Below, piece after piece: positions 1 to 4,591 of a DNA stretch of 5,732 nt (its first letter is position 1; each line of letters begins with the position of its first letter). The position numbers were made by a program, and so were the translations under genes. The notes beneath the pieces were generated by a model. It saw nothing but the letters and a program-made list of their open reading frames with translations, ran no database searches and was not told the origin of the DNA. The stretch is from contig SBBD01000134.1 in assembly GCA_005239845.1 (NCBI GenBank), forward strand, positions 1 through 5,732, written 5' to 3'. This DNA is from an archaeon (lineage in GTDB: Archaea > Micrarchaeota > Micrarchaeia > Norongarragalinales > SBBD01).

Positions 1-291
1 CAAGGAAACCACCAAATTCAACACGCCGGCGCCCAGTTTTCCCCAAAAACCAATTGGCGTCACGTCCCCGTCTGTCCCTAAACCACGCACTCCGCCGGCG
101 ACCACCGTGGCCACGGCCAGAATGACGCTGCCCAGCACGATTCCCACAGCGTAATTCCCCTTGCGCAGCTCTTGCGCCTCGTCAATTCTCGTGGTGAACT
201 GGTCGAACAAGCGGATGGCCAGGTACTGCGCTAGCACCGCAAACACAATTCCCGCAACCAGCTTAACCAACTGTAAAAGGATGCCTTCCAT
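1..291 (-). CDS. DUF350-like small membrane protein, N-terminal part (runs off the left edge)
   Basis: Reading the minus strand from the ATG at 291-289 gives 97 uninterrupted codons to the window edge, so the 3' end is missing. The product starts MEGILLQLVKLVAGIVFAVL. It has a hydrophobic segment at about residues 4-27, a charged stretch (FDQFTTRIDEAQELRKGN, about 29-46), a second hydrophobic segment at about 47-68, a short polar loop with GTDGD, and the start of a third hydrophobic segment. The pattern of a charged loop, then G-N-x-A-x-G-I at the head of a Gly/Ala-rich helix, recalls the DUF350 (YjfL-type) inner-membrane family. Those proteins have repeated two-helix units and no known biochemical role. 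The family call is by motif and topology only. The start is supported by a consensus box A at 327-334 and a G-rich, SD-like stretch just before the ATG. It is transcribed divergently from the tRNA region. Confidence 0.6.
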   Translation of the reverse strand, partial: MEGILLQLVKLVAGIVFAVLAQYLAIRLFDQFTTRIDEAQELRKGNYAVGIVLGSVILAVATVVAGGVRGLGTDGDVTPIGFWGKLGAGVLNLVVSL

Positions 292-326
292 GACCCGCCA
301 CCCCGCAAGACGAGAACAGCCCGTTC

Positions 327-334
327 TATATAAA
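327..334 (-). promoter_or_regulatory. Box A (TATA) promoter of the DUF350-like gene
   Basis: On the minus strand this reads TTTATATA, an exact match to the archaeal box A consensus. Its centre lies about 26 bases upstream of roughly position 304, which would give a leader of about a dozen bases before the ATG at 291. That leader contains the G-rich element GGGGTGG, a possible ribosome-binding site. Confidence 0.65.
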
Positions 335-379
335 CATTATTTTCCAAACGGTTCCCTGCGCCTCCTCACCCTGCCCCCT

Positions 380-431
380 ACGCTTCTTAATTTCCTTTTT
401 TCAATTCGTCTTTAAGGGGCCCGTAGTCGAG
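380..431 (+). repeat. Direct repeat copy 1: promoter plus first 15 nt of tRNA-Val
   Basis: This 52-base segment aligns without gaps to 539-590, with 44 of 52 positions identical by eye and the last 17 identical. It covers the A/T-rich promoter region, including a box A-like TTCTTAAT at 384-391, and the tRNA 5' sequence GGGCCCGTAGTCGAG at 417-431. The distance from the box A-like octamer to GGGCCCG is 33 bases in both copies. The copy is therefore a duplication of a promoter and transcript start, not a random match. Confidence 0.85.
384..391 (+). promoter_or_regulatory. Box A-like element of the tRNA-derived duplicate
   Basis: TTCTTAAT lies at the same offset from the tRNA-like 5' end (417) as TTATTAAT does in the intact tRNA copy (543 to 576). 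It is one base away from that element. This suggests the duplicated segment may still be transcribed from its own promoter. Confidence 0.4.
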
Positions 432-515
432 GACACCTCCAGGGGACGTGTCCCCTACTCGTGACACGCAGAACCCGCAGTTCTGCTATCCACCTAAACC
501 CCCTCTGGTTTAGTG
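417..515 (+). pseudogene. Degenerate tRNA-Val duplicate, or a tRNA-derived structured RNA
   Basis: The segment opens with the same 15 bases as the tRNA-Val at 576 (acceptor strand, positions 8-9 and start of the D arm). It also carries at 471-486 the 16-base GAACCCGCAGTTCTGC found in the tRNA intron (620-635). Between and after these, similarity is lost. There is no recognisable T arm, no CGGGCCC to close the acceptor stem and no anticodon arm, so it is not a working canonical tRNA. It nevertheless holds three consecutive hairpins: 441-456 (an AGGGGAC/GTCCCCT inverted repeat), 468-486 (a perfect 7-bp GCAGAAC/GTTCTGC stem with loop CCGCA) and 491-515 (CTAAACC/GGTTTAG plus 2 pairs beyond a bulge). 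A helix 426-431/458-465 could enclose the first. No T-tract follows, so a transcript might read into the tRNA. It is either a decaying tRNA copy or a small RNA derived from one, and the sequence does not decide between them. Confidence 0.55.
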
Positions 516-538
516 CGGTCGCCTCTACCCCTCGTATT

Positions 539-590
539 ACGCTTATTAATTTCTTTTCTTCATTCTGTATTTCAGGGGCCCGTAGTCGAG
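539..590 (+). repeat. Direct repeat copy 2: promoter and 5' end of the intact tRNA-Val
   Basis: Partner of the repeat at 380-431 (44/52 identical, no gaps, start-to-start distance 159 bases). It overlaps the box A (543-550) and first 15 nt of the intact tRNA gene. The mismatches lie only in the promoter part; the last 17 bases are identical. Confidence 0.85.
543..550 (+). promoter_or_regulatory. Box A promoter of tRNA-Val
   Basis: TTATTAAT is centred about 29 bases before the mature 5' end of the tRNA (576), as expected for an archaeal tRNA promoter. The element and its spacing are repeated in the upstream duplicate. Confidence 0.55.
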
Positions 591-682
591 TGGTTAAGAC
601 GCCTGTCTTACCGGGGGCCGAACCCGCAGTTCTGCCGCCGAGAAAACACAGGAGATCAGGAGTTCGATTCTCCTCGGGCCCA
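576..682 (+). tRNA. tRNA-Val (anticodon UAC), intron-containing
   Basis: A full cloverleaf can be drawn. Acceptor stem: GGGCCCG (576-582) with CGGGCCC (675-681), 7 perfect pairs. D arm: 585-600 with three pairs. Anticodon stem: CCTGT (602-606) with ACAGG (648-652), 5 pairs. Variable loop: AGATC. T arm: AGGAG-TTCGATT-CTCCT (658-674). Discriminator: A682. CCA is not encoded. The anticodon loop is interrupted by 34 nt. Removing 612-645 leaves loop C-U-U-A-C-A-C, with anticodon UAC at 609-611, and a mature tRNA of 73 nt that decodes GUA and probably other Val codons. A T7 tract follows immediately and a box A precedes it. Val identity rests on the anticodon and A73. The only real uncertainty is the exact splice point. 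Confidence 0.9.
612..645 (+). other. tRNA-Val intron (34 nt) with bulge-helix-bulge-like junction
   Basis: The intron folds on itself: 613-623 pairs with 629-639 (11 positions, mismatches at 615/637 and 619/633) around a CCGCA loop. At the junction, T606-T609 can pair with G640-A643 (including one U-G pair) to form a 4-bp central helix. It is flanked by a 3-nt bulge (610-612) on the 5' side and a 5-nt bulge (644-648) on the 3' side. Cutting two nucleotides into each bulge gives 611/612 and 645/646, exactly the sites that rebuild a normal anticodon loop. This fits recognition by an archaeal tRNA splicing endonuclease that tolerates relaxed motifs. The implied position is 36/37 rather than the usual 37/38. 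Confidence 0.75.
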
Positions 683-689
683 TTTTTTT
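683..689 (+). terminator. T7 terminator of tRNA-Val
   Basis: Seven consecutive T residues start at the base after the discriminator A. This is a typical archaeal intrinsic termination signal. It separates the tRNA from the next gene, which has its own promoter at 723-730. Confidence 0.7.
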
Positions 690-722
690 CTGCTTGCGTT
701 CGTTATCCCAACGTCAAAATCC

Positions 723-730
723 TTTAATAC
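723..730 (+). promoter_or_regulatory. Box A promoter of the Cys-rich surface protein gene
   Basis: TTTAATAC begins 29 bases before the ATG at 752. The predicted transcription start falls at or within a few bases of the start codon, so the mRNA is probably leaderless. No convincing Shine-Dalgarno sequence precedes the ATG. The same octamer, on the minus strand, precedes the SpoIIM-like gene at nearly the same distance. Confidence 0.6.
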
Positions 731-751
731 TCGGTTTCCGTTCGGAATTTC

Positions 752-2374
752 ATGCTTGCTTTCTTCCCTCGAAATCCCGAAAGCGCCAGAAGGGGGTTTA
801 TCGCCGCCCCCTTGCTCGGAACGCTCCTCTTCCTCATTTGCCTGATGTTGATCGTGGCCCTGAGCCGTTCCGAAGCCTCGCGTGTCGATGAAATCGTTTC
901 CAATGCCTACCACAACCGCCTCATCTCCCTCGTGGAAATCTTCCGTTCGGACTTGGGGGCGAACTTCAATTTGGGGCTGCAGCGCACCATCGAGTACGGC
1001 CTCACTTCCCAGTGCTGGTTCAATTTTGCTCCCATCAGCACCGAACACGAGGCCTCGCCGTACTCCGACTACACGGTATACGTTGACCTTAACAAAGATG
1101 GCTCTATTTCGGATGCAGACGTGGCGGAACTAGACCAAACATTCGGCGCCCCAGATAACGCCATTAATGAAACGGAAGAGCGCTACCATGCGTGCAGGCG
1201 AATGAAGGAGCTCGTCAGGCAAGTCGTATGCCCGGCCACTTCCGGCTTAGGCGGGCTGCCCTCCTGGGTGGATTCGTTCAAGGACCCCGTTACGTTTGAG
1301 GGAGTTCAGTTCACGTTAGCCAACCCCGACGTCATTCCCGCCTTCCGAGGAGCCGCTTCAGGTCCGAGCATTTGCTCCCGTCTTGCCGAACGCAGCTCGT
1401 TCGACTGCAAGAACTTTGCCACCAACGCCGCCAGTCCTTATCTGTGCTGCAAGGAAGTGGATGAATATGGGGAATGCGCGGATACGGACGGAGACGGCGT
1501 GAGTTCTGGCGACCCCGACGAGTATGTTCCTGGCGCCTGCGCCAACGGAGACTTCCTCGTCCCTATCGACGTCACCGCAGCTGACGTGTTCCCCTACTTG
1601 CCGCGCCTCGAGGCCAGCGACACGGCCGGAAACAAGATCCGCACTGGCGCCATTTCCGACGAGAACTTCCAAGCCCCGGTCGCCTACCCTCTTTTCAAGT
1701 ACTTGGACGCCGCGTTCGTCTTCAACCGCTTTCTTGCCTACGGCCCCGACAAGGCCAAGCTGCCTGTTGCCTCGGAAACCGGAGTATTGCGGGGCGTCGT
1801 TCCAGGCGCGTGCGAGGGAGAGGCTGGCGCCAACCCGTTCGGCTGCGCCATAGACTCAAGCTTCACTCCACGCCTTCCGGCGAGCGGCGACTATGGTTTG
1901 TCTCCCAACACGGTGCAAGTCACAATCCGAAATGACGCGGCGCAAAAGTTTTTTGAGCGAGCCGTCAGACCCGCCTGCACGCAAGTCGCAACGAAGGGCG
2001 TCAACACGGCTTTCTGTCCTATTTCAGGTATTGCGTTCGCTTGCGCGACACAACTGGACTACGACAATGACGGCCAATATTGTTCCAGCATTCCTTGCCT
2101 ATCCCCCGATCCAGACGACCCCTACGTGGTAGCTCCTGCCGGCCTAAACGACTGCCTTACTCAGCCGCTTTCCCCCGAACAAGCCGCGGACCAGTTTGAT
2201 GTGGCGGGAGTCACGTGCGGCCTGGGCCTTGGCGGCGCCCCCCAATACTATTGCGGCGACATCGATTTCATGGATTCCCAAATCGTTTTTTTCGACTCGG
2301 ACACCACGGCGCAAGTGGACCCCCTGGTTCCCAACACCTTCTGCTGGCTGGCGAGTTCGAAATACGTCCCGTAA
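752..2374 (+). CDS. Membrane-anchored, cysteine-rich secreted protein with dockerin/EF-hand-type Ca-binding loop
   Basis: A 540-aa protein I do not recognise as a named family. Residues 1-15 are basic and end in R-R-G; residues 16-37 form one hydrophobic segment (FIAAPLLGTLLFLICLMLIV), and the rest is predicted to be outside the cell. The R-R-G-F junction before the hydrophobic stretch resembles a class III (type IV pilin-like) signal, but +5 is Pro instead of Glu, so a plain N-terminal anchor is equally likely. Residues 112-123 fit the dockerin/EF-hand loop DxNxDGxIxxxD. Acidic DxDxDG loops also occur at 244-249 and 436-441. There are 21 cysteines, 20 of them in the ectodomain, including a vicinal pair at 232-233, so several disulfides are likely. 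The role is presumably cell surface, adhesion or appendage related. It is monocistronic, with its own box A (probably leaderless) and a hairpin/T-tract end. The start is set by box A spacing. Confidence 0.8.
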   Translation: MLAFFPRNPESARRGFIAAPLLGTLLFLICLMLIVALSRSEASRVDEIVSNAYHNRLISLVEIFRSDLGANFNLGLQRTIEYGLTSQCWFNFAPISTEHEASPYSDYTVYVDLNKDGSISDADVAELDQTFGAPDNAINETEERYHACRRMKELVRQVVCPATSGLGGLPSWVDSFKDPVTFEGVQFTLANPDVIPAFRGAASGPSICSRLAERSSFDCKNFATNAASPYLCCKEVDEYGECADTDGDGVSSGDPDEYVPGACANGDFLVPIDVTAADVFPYLPRLEASDTAGNKIRTGAISDENFQAPVAYPLFKYLDAAFVFNRFLAYGPDKAKLPVASETGVLRGVVPGACEGEAGANPFGCAIDSSFTPRLPASGDYGLSPNTVQVTIRNDAAQKFFERAVRPACTQVATKGVNTAFCPISGIAFACATQLDYDNDGQYCSSIPCLSPDPDDPYVVAPAGLNDCLTQPLSPEQAADQFDVAGVTCGLGLGGAPQYYCGDIDFMDSQIVFFDSDTTAQVDPLVPNTFCWLASSKYVP

Positions 2375-2379
2375 CCCGT

Positions 2380-2405
2380 ATGCGTTACGCATGATTGTCT
2401 TTTTT
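2380..2405 (+). terminator. Hairpin plus T6 terminator after the Cys-rich protein gene
   Basis: ATGCG-TTA-CGCAT (2380-2392) is a perfect 5-bp hairpin beginning six bases after the stop codon. It is followed at 2400-2405 by six T residues. It lies in the short gap between two convergent genes, where it would stop plus-strand transcription before the SpoIIM-like gene. Confidence 0.5.
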
Positions 2406-2425
2406 GAATCTCGCCCCCTTCATCA

Positions 2426-2899
2426 TTACCCGCGAATAACCAAGCTTCTTGCCGCCACGAGGATTAAAGTGAGCGCGAGTCCTGCCGCAAAATATTTCGC
2501 TGCCGCGGTCCAGCTCGCGAACACCGTGTTCTCGCTCCCGAAATCGCGGAGCACGCCCTGCCCCAGCAGTACGGCGCTCTGCGCGGCCAGTATTTCCGGA
2601 ATGATAAAAACAAAATCGTACGGTGGGCCTCCCGTAGAAAGCATGCTGCCAAACTTAGCCCCCTCGGTTCCTAGCGCAAGGGGCGTGCTCAAGCCAAAAA
2701 AGAGCAAGGAAAAGAGAAATACGAAAAAGAAGGCGTTGAGCGGCCCAACCCACTCTCCAGGATTAAACGAATACGGCGGCGTGAATTGAAGGGTTGGTGG
2801 GTTTTTGAAGGAAACCGTCTGGGGGTCGAAATTAGTGTACGCCACATACCCCGCCCCGATTACGAGGGCGAGGAACGAGAGGATGAAGATCGCGTTCAT
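2426..2899 (-). CDS. SpoIIM-like (stage II sporulation protein M family) membrane protein
   Basis: A 157-aa protein with four predicted membrane helices at about residues 2-22, 50-74, 93-114 and 130-155, and a Pro-rich polar loop (about 25-48) between the first two. The core of a long hydrophobic run, a G-T-E-G-A-x-x-G turn, then F-I-I-P-E-I-L-A-A-Q-S-A-V-L-L-G matches the usual SpoIIM (DUF95) layout, in which N-G-x-x-x-G is followed by an E-x-P-A-I-x-x-A-x-x-G helix. Archaea commonly carry SpoIIM homologues although they do not sporulate, and their function is unknown. Here the NG motif is EG and the Glu/Pro order is swapped to Pro-Glu, so it is a divergent member at best. The ATG at 2899 is favoured because box A TTTAATAC lies 27 bases upstream, again implying a leaderless mRNA. 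It converges with the Cys-rich protein gene. Confidence 0.6.
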   Translation of the reverse strand: MNAIFILSFLALVIGAGYVAYTNFDPQTVSFKNPPTLQFTPPYSFNPGEWVGPLNAFFFVFLFSLLFFGLSTPLALGTEGAKFGSMLSTGGPPYDFVFIIPEILAAQSAVLLGQGVLRDFGSENTVFASWTAAAKYFAAGLALTLILVAARSLVIRG

Positions 2900-2918
2900 G
2901 AGCCGCTTACGCTCCCGC

Positions 2919-2926
2919 GTATTAAA
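2919..2926 (-). promoter_or_regulatory. Box A promoter of the SpoIIM-like gene
   Basis: The minus strand reads TTTAATAC with its first T 27 bases before the A of the ATG. Transcription should start at or next to the start codon. This gene therefore appears separately transcribed rather than dependent on the upstream regulator gene. Confidence 0.6.
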
Positions 2927-2944
2927 TCACTTTCGCTTGCGGGT

Positions 2945-2951
2945 AAAAAAA
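2945..2951 (-). terminator. T7 tract downstream of the XRE regulator gene
   Basis: Seven A residues on the plus strand are seven T on the transcribed minus strand. They lie about 65 bases after the stop codon of the XRE regulator and ahead of the SpoIIM-like promoter. This fits an archaeal T-tract terminator. I saw no strong hairpin beside it. Confidence 0.4.
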
Positions 2952-3016
2952 TGGAAAACGCGTTGTTCGGGAAGAGCAGCATGGCCGCATCGAGTACGGG
3001 GTTTTTACTTTAACAT

Positions 3017-3703
3017 TCAATACGCGAGTTCTTTCAAGCGCTTCTTGATCTCGTCCAGCCCCAGCTTCGTGACGAGGAGCGGGATGCCCTCGCTTTCCGC
3101 AATTTTTACTGCGAGCTTGTCCACTTCCGCGATGTTGTGTAGCACGATAACGGCGGGTTTGATCGGCGTTACGCGCACGGCGATCATGGGGCTCCTTCCC
3201 GTGGAGACGTGCAAGAACACGAGCGCCCTCTCGGAGGTGCCGCTGTAGATCTTGATGAAGCTCTCGTACGGCAGTTCCAAAATCATCTTGATGCTGTCCA
3301 AAATGGTGCAGCCGAAAATGTTTCGCTGTTCCAACTTGTCCCCGCACGCGATGGCCTTGGCCTCCAGCAGCTTCGAGAATTCTTTCGCGTTGAACGGCTT
3401 CAGGAAGTCGATGGCCTCGTAAAGGGCCTTCGCGTCCTCGACTTCCCGGAACTTTTTCGTGACTTCTCCGCCCTTTTGTCCGTCGATTTCAAACAACGCG
3501 TCCACAAACCGTCTTACAACAGCAATTCCCGGGCTCTTGCGCCGGTTGCTTTCATAGTCGCTGATGGTGGAAGGGGAAATCTTCAGGAACTGCGAGAGTT
3601 CCGTCTGCGACGTGTTGAACACTTCCCGCCATTTCTTCATGGTGCTTCCGGGATCCTTCGAGAGCGCGATTTCCCCCGCGATCTTGACCTTTAAACTCTC
3701 CAT
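3017..3703 (-). CDS. XRE-type helix-turn-helix transcriptional regulator with archaeal C-terminal domain
   Basis: A 228-aa predicted cytosolic DNA-binding protein. Residues about 20-75 form a Cro/C1-type HTH: M-K-K-W-R-E-V-F, then S-Q-T-E-L-S-Q-F-L-K-I-S-P-S-T-I-S-D-Y-E, with the classic S-Q-x-x-L and recognition-helix S-T-I-S-D-Y-E-S-N-R-R-K-S-P-G. Residues about 95-125 are charged helices. Residues 127-228 are a mixed alpha/beta domain (ILDSIKMILELPYESFIKIY, then GIPLLVTKLGLDEI near the end). From memory this resembles archaeal predicted regulators of the COG1709 type, whose ligand is unknown. I chose the ATG at 3703 over a TTG at 3751 because a purine-rich GGAAGGAGGG lies just upstream and the box A at 3755-3763 would place the transcript start between the two. 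It is divergent from the His-rich/CcdA operon, which makes that operon a plausible target; autoregulation is also possible. Confidence 0.8.
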   Translation of the reverse strand: MESLKVKIAGEIALSKDPGSTMKKWREVFNTSQTELSQFLKISPSTISDYESNRRKSPGIAVVRRFVDALFEIDGQKGGEVTKKFREVEDAKALYEAIDFLKPFNAKEFSKLLEAKAIACGDKLEQRNIFGCTILDSIKMILELPYESFIKIYSGTSERALVFLHVSTGRSPMIAVRVTPIKPAVIVLHNIAEVDKLAVKIAESEGIPLLVTKLGLDEIKKRLKELAY

Positions 3704-3714
3704 AACTCTTTTTT

Positions 3715-3724
3715 CCCTCCTTCC
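3715..3724 (-). promoter_or_regulatory. Ribosome-binding site deciding the XRE regulator start
   Basis: The minus strand reads GGAAGGAGGG, ending 11 bases before the ATG at 3703. The spacing is slightly long, but this is a strong purine-rich SD. It argues against the in-frame TTG at 3751, which would put this site inside the coding region. Confidence 0.5.
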
Positions 3725-3754
3725 GGTTTTCTTTGCTTCTCTTTCCCCCAACCC

Positions 3755-3763
3755 ATTAATTAA
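3755..3763 (-). promoter_or_regulatory. Box A promoter of the XRE regulator
   Basis: The minus strand reads TTAATTAAT. A start about 26 bases downstream would fall near 3733, giving a leader of roughly 30 bases that contains the SD at 3715-3724. In contrast to the two leaderless genes in this window, this gene appears to have a led transcript. Confidence 0.5.
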
Positions 3764-3793
3764 CCTTGCCGTTTGTCGAAAAGGGGTTCGTCA

Positions 3794-3827
3794 GGCGTGC
3801 ATTTGTTTTTATCATTTGCCGGCGTGC
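3794..3827 (+). repeat. Direct repeat GGCGTGC in the divergent promoter region
   Basis: GGCGTGC occurs at 3794-3800 and 3821-3827 (27 bases start to start), with a related AGCGTGT at 3860-3866. All lie between the divergent XRE and His-rich protein promoters, where regulator binding sites would be expected. The matches are short, so this is only a candidate operator array. The rest of the 175-base gap holds the two promoters and no gene. Confidence 0.25.
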
Positions 3828-3844
3828 GGTTTCAAAAACACACC

Positions 3845-3852
3845 TTTTTAAG
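3845..3852 (+). promoter_or_regulatory. Box A promoter of the His-rich ectodomain/CcdA operon
   Basis: TTTTTAAG begins 34 bases before the ATG at 3879, predicting a start near 3872-3876 and a very short leader. GGTG at 3870-3873, five bases before the ATG, could serve as an SD if the transcript starts slightly earlier. Confidence 0.5.
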
Positions 3853-3878
3853 TCCCCCCAGCGTGTAGTGGTGCGCCT

Positions 3879-4586
3879 ATGCGCCGCTTCTTGTTATTTG
3901 TCGTCCTGTCGTTTGTTTTTGCGGTTGCCCACGGGGAAGAGGAAGCGGCTTCGCCGCCAACCTATCTACCAATAGATCCCTTTCCCCTCGCGCTTTACGT
4001 ATTCGCCCTCGTTTTATTCGTGGTTGCCGCATCGCTGCTTTTTCCTTCATTGCTTACCCCTTCCCGAAAAAAGATGGCTTTCTTAGCCATTGCCGTTCCT
4101 GTGGGCGCCGTCACACTCTATTTGGCCGCCTCCACCGTTTACCTCAACCTCACTTCGGAAAGCGGAGGCCCGGTGCACTGGCACGCGGATTTCGAGATAT
4201 GGCTCTGCGGAGAAAAGGCGCAGCTCCCCCACGCGGATTTGCCTGCCAACTATGTGGGCACTCCCGTGCTGCATTACCACGACGACAACCGCATTCACGT
4301 GGAAGGAGTCGTCGTCAAGAAGGAGGATATTGCCTTGCACCGCTTCTTCGAAGCCATTGGGGGCGAGCTTAGTGGCACGTCGATTACGGTGCCCTTGGAA
4401 GGAGACCGCCAGGTGGCCTATTCGAATGGGAATGTCTGCCCTAACGGCCGGCCTGGCCGCCTCAAACTGTTCGTCAAAAACCATGAGACGGGAACGTTTT
4501 ACGAAGAGCCCGCGCTCGAGGATTACGTCATAAAACCGCATTTTGAGGTTCCTCCGGGAGACTATTTGAAAATTGTTTTCGAGTGA
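3879..4586 (+). CDS. Membrane protein with His-rich HxHADF-type extracytoplasmic domain
   Basis: A 235-aa protein. A Sec-type signal peptide is likely (about 1-19, with MRRFLLFVVL then A-H-G). Two membrane helices follow at about 36-57 and 66-89, separated by a basic S-R-K-K turn, which places residues 90-235 outside the cell. That domain holds H100-W-H102-A-D104-F, C110, H118, the cluster H132-Y-H134-D-D-N-R-I-H140-V-E-G, H154, F-F-E-A-I-G at 156-161, C187, and a C-terminal D-Y-V-I-K-P-H-F-E-V-P-P-G-D-Y-L-K-I-V. From memory, the order HxHADF, His/Asp cluster, H-x-E-G, FF-x-x-x-G, Cys, then a C-terminal D-Y-V-I segment resembles an uncharacterised family seen in DPANN archaea and candidate bacterial phyla. 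The clustered His/Asp suggests metal binding. The two cysteines could be a redox substrate of the CcdA encoded five bases downstream. No catalytic activity can be assigned. Confidence 0.75.
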   Translation: MRRFLLFVVLSFVFAVAHGEEEAASPPTYLPIDPFPLALYVFALVLFVVAASLLFPSLLTPSRKKMAFLAIAVPVGAVTLYLAASTVYLNLTSESGGPVHWHADFEIWLCGEKAQLPHADLPANYVGTPVLHYHDDNRIHVEGVVVKKEDIALHRFFEAIGGELSGTSITVPLEGDRQVAYSNGNVCPNGRPGRLKLFVKNHETGTFYEEPALEDYVIKPHFEVPPGDYLKIVFE

Positions 4587-4591
4587 GCAAA

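Noticed and set aside
380..590. Attachment-site duplication left by an integrated element
   Set aside because: The repeats are only 159 bases apart, carry the tRNA 5' end rather than the 3' end, and no integrase or element lies between them.
417..682. Split or permuted tRNA arrangement
   Set aside because: The upstream copy stops matching within the D loop and supplies no complementary half. The downstream gene is a complete tRNA by itself.
461..845. Open plus-strand frames at 461-727 and 513-845
   Set aside because: They run straight through the tRNA gene and its intron, lack promoter or SD support, and give low-complexity products unlike any family.
656..1048. Minus-strand open frame antisense to the tRNA 3' end and the Cys-rich gene
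   Set aside because: It is explained as the shadow of the 752-2374 coding frame, is charged and repetitive, and has no promoter.
989..3000. A 12-base sequence CATCGAGTACGG present near 990 and again near 2990
   Set aside because: A single 12-mer repeat is expected by chance in a window of this size, and the two contexts are unrelated.
2922..3347. Minus-strand open frame overlapping the XRE gene
   Set aside because: It lies in another frame of the well-supported XRE gene, has an Arg/His-rich composition typical of shadows, and its tail crosses the T7 terminator and the SpoIIM-like promoter.
3749..3751. TTG start that would extend the XRE regulator by 16 residues
   Set aside because: It would put the purine-rich SD (3715-3724) inside the gene and leave too little space after the box A. 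The added residues are an Arg/Lys-rich stretch with no domain match.
4083..4541. Antisense open frame opposite the His-rich ectodomain gene (and 4090-4533 on plus)
   Set aside because: The sense gene has a signal peptide, helices and family motifs. These frames have biased shadow composition and no start signals.
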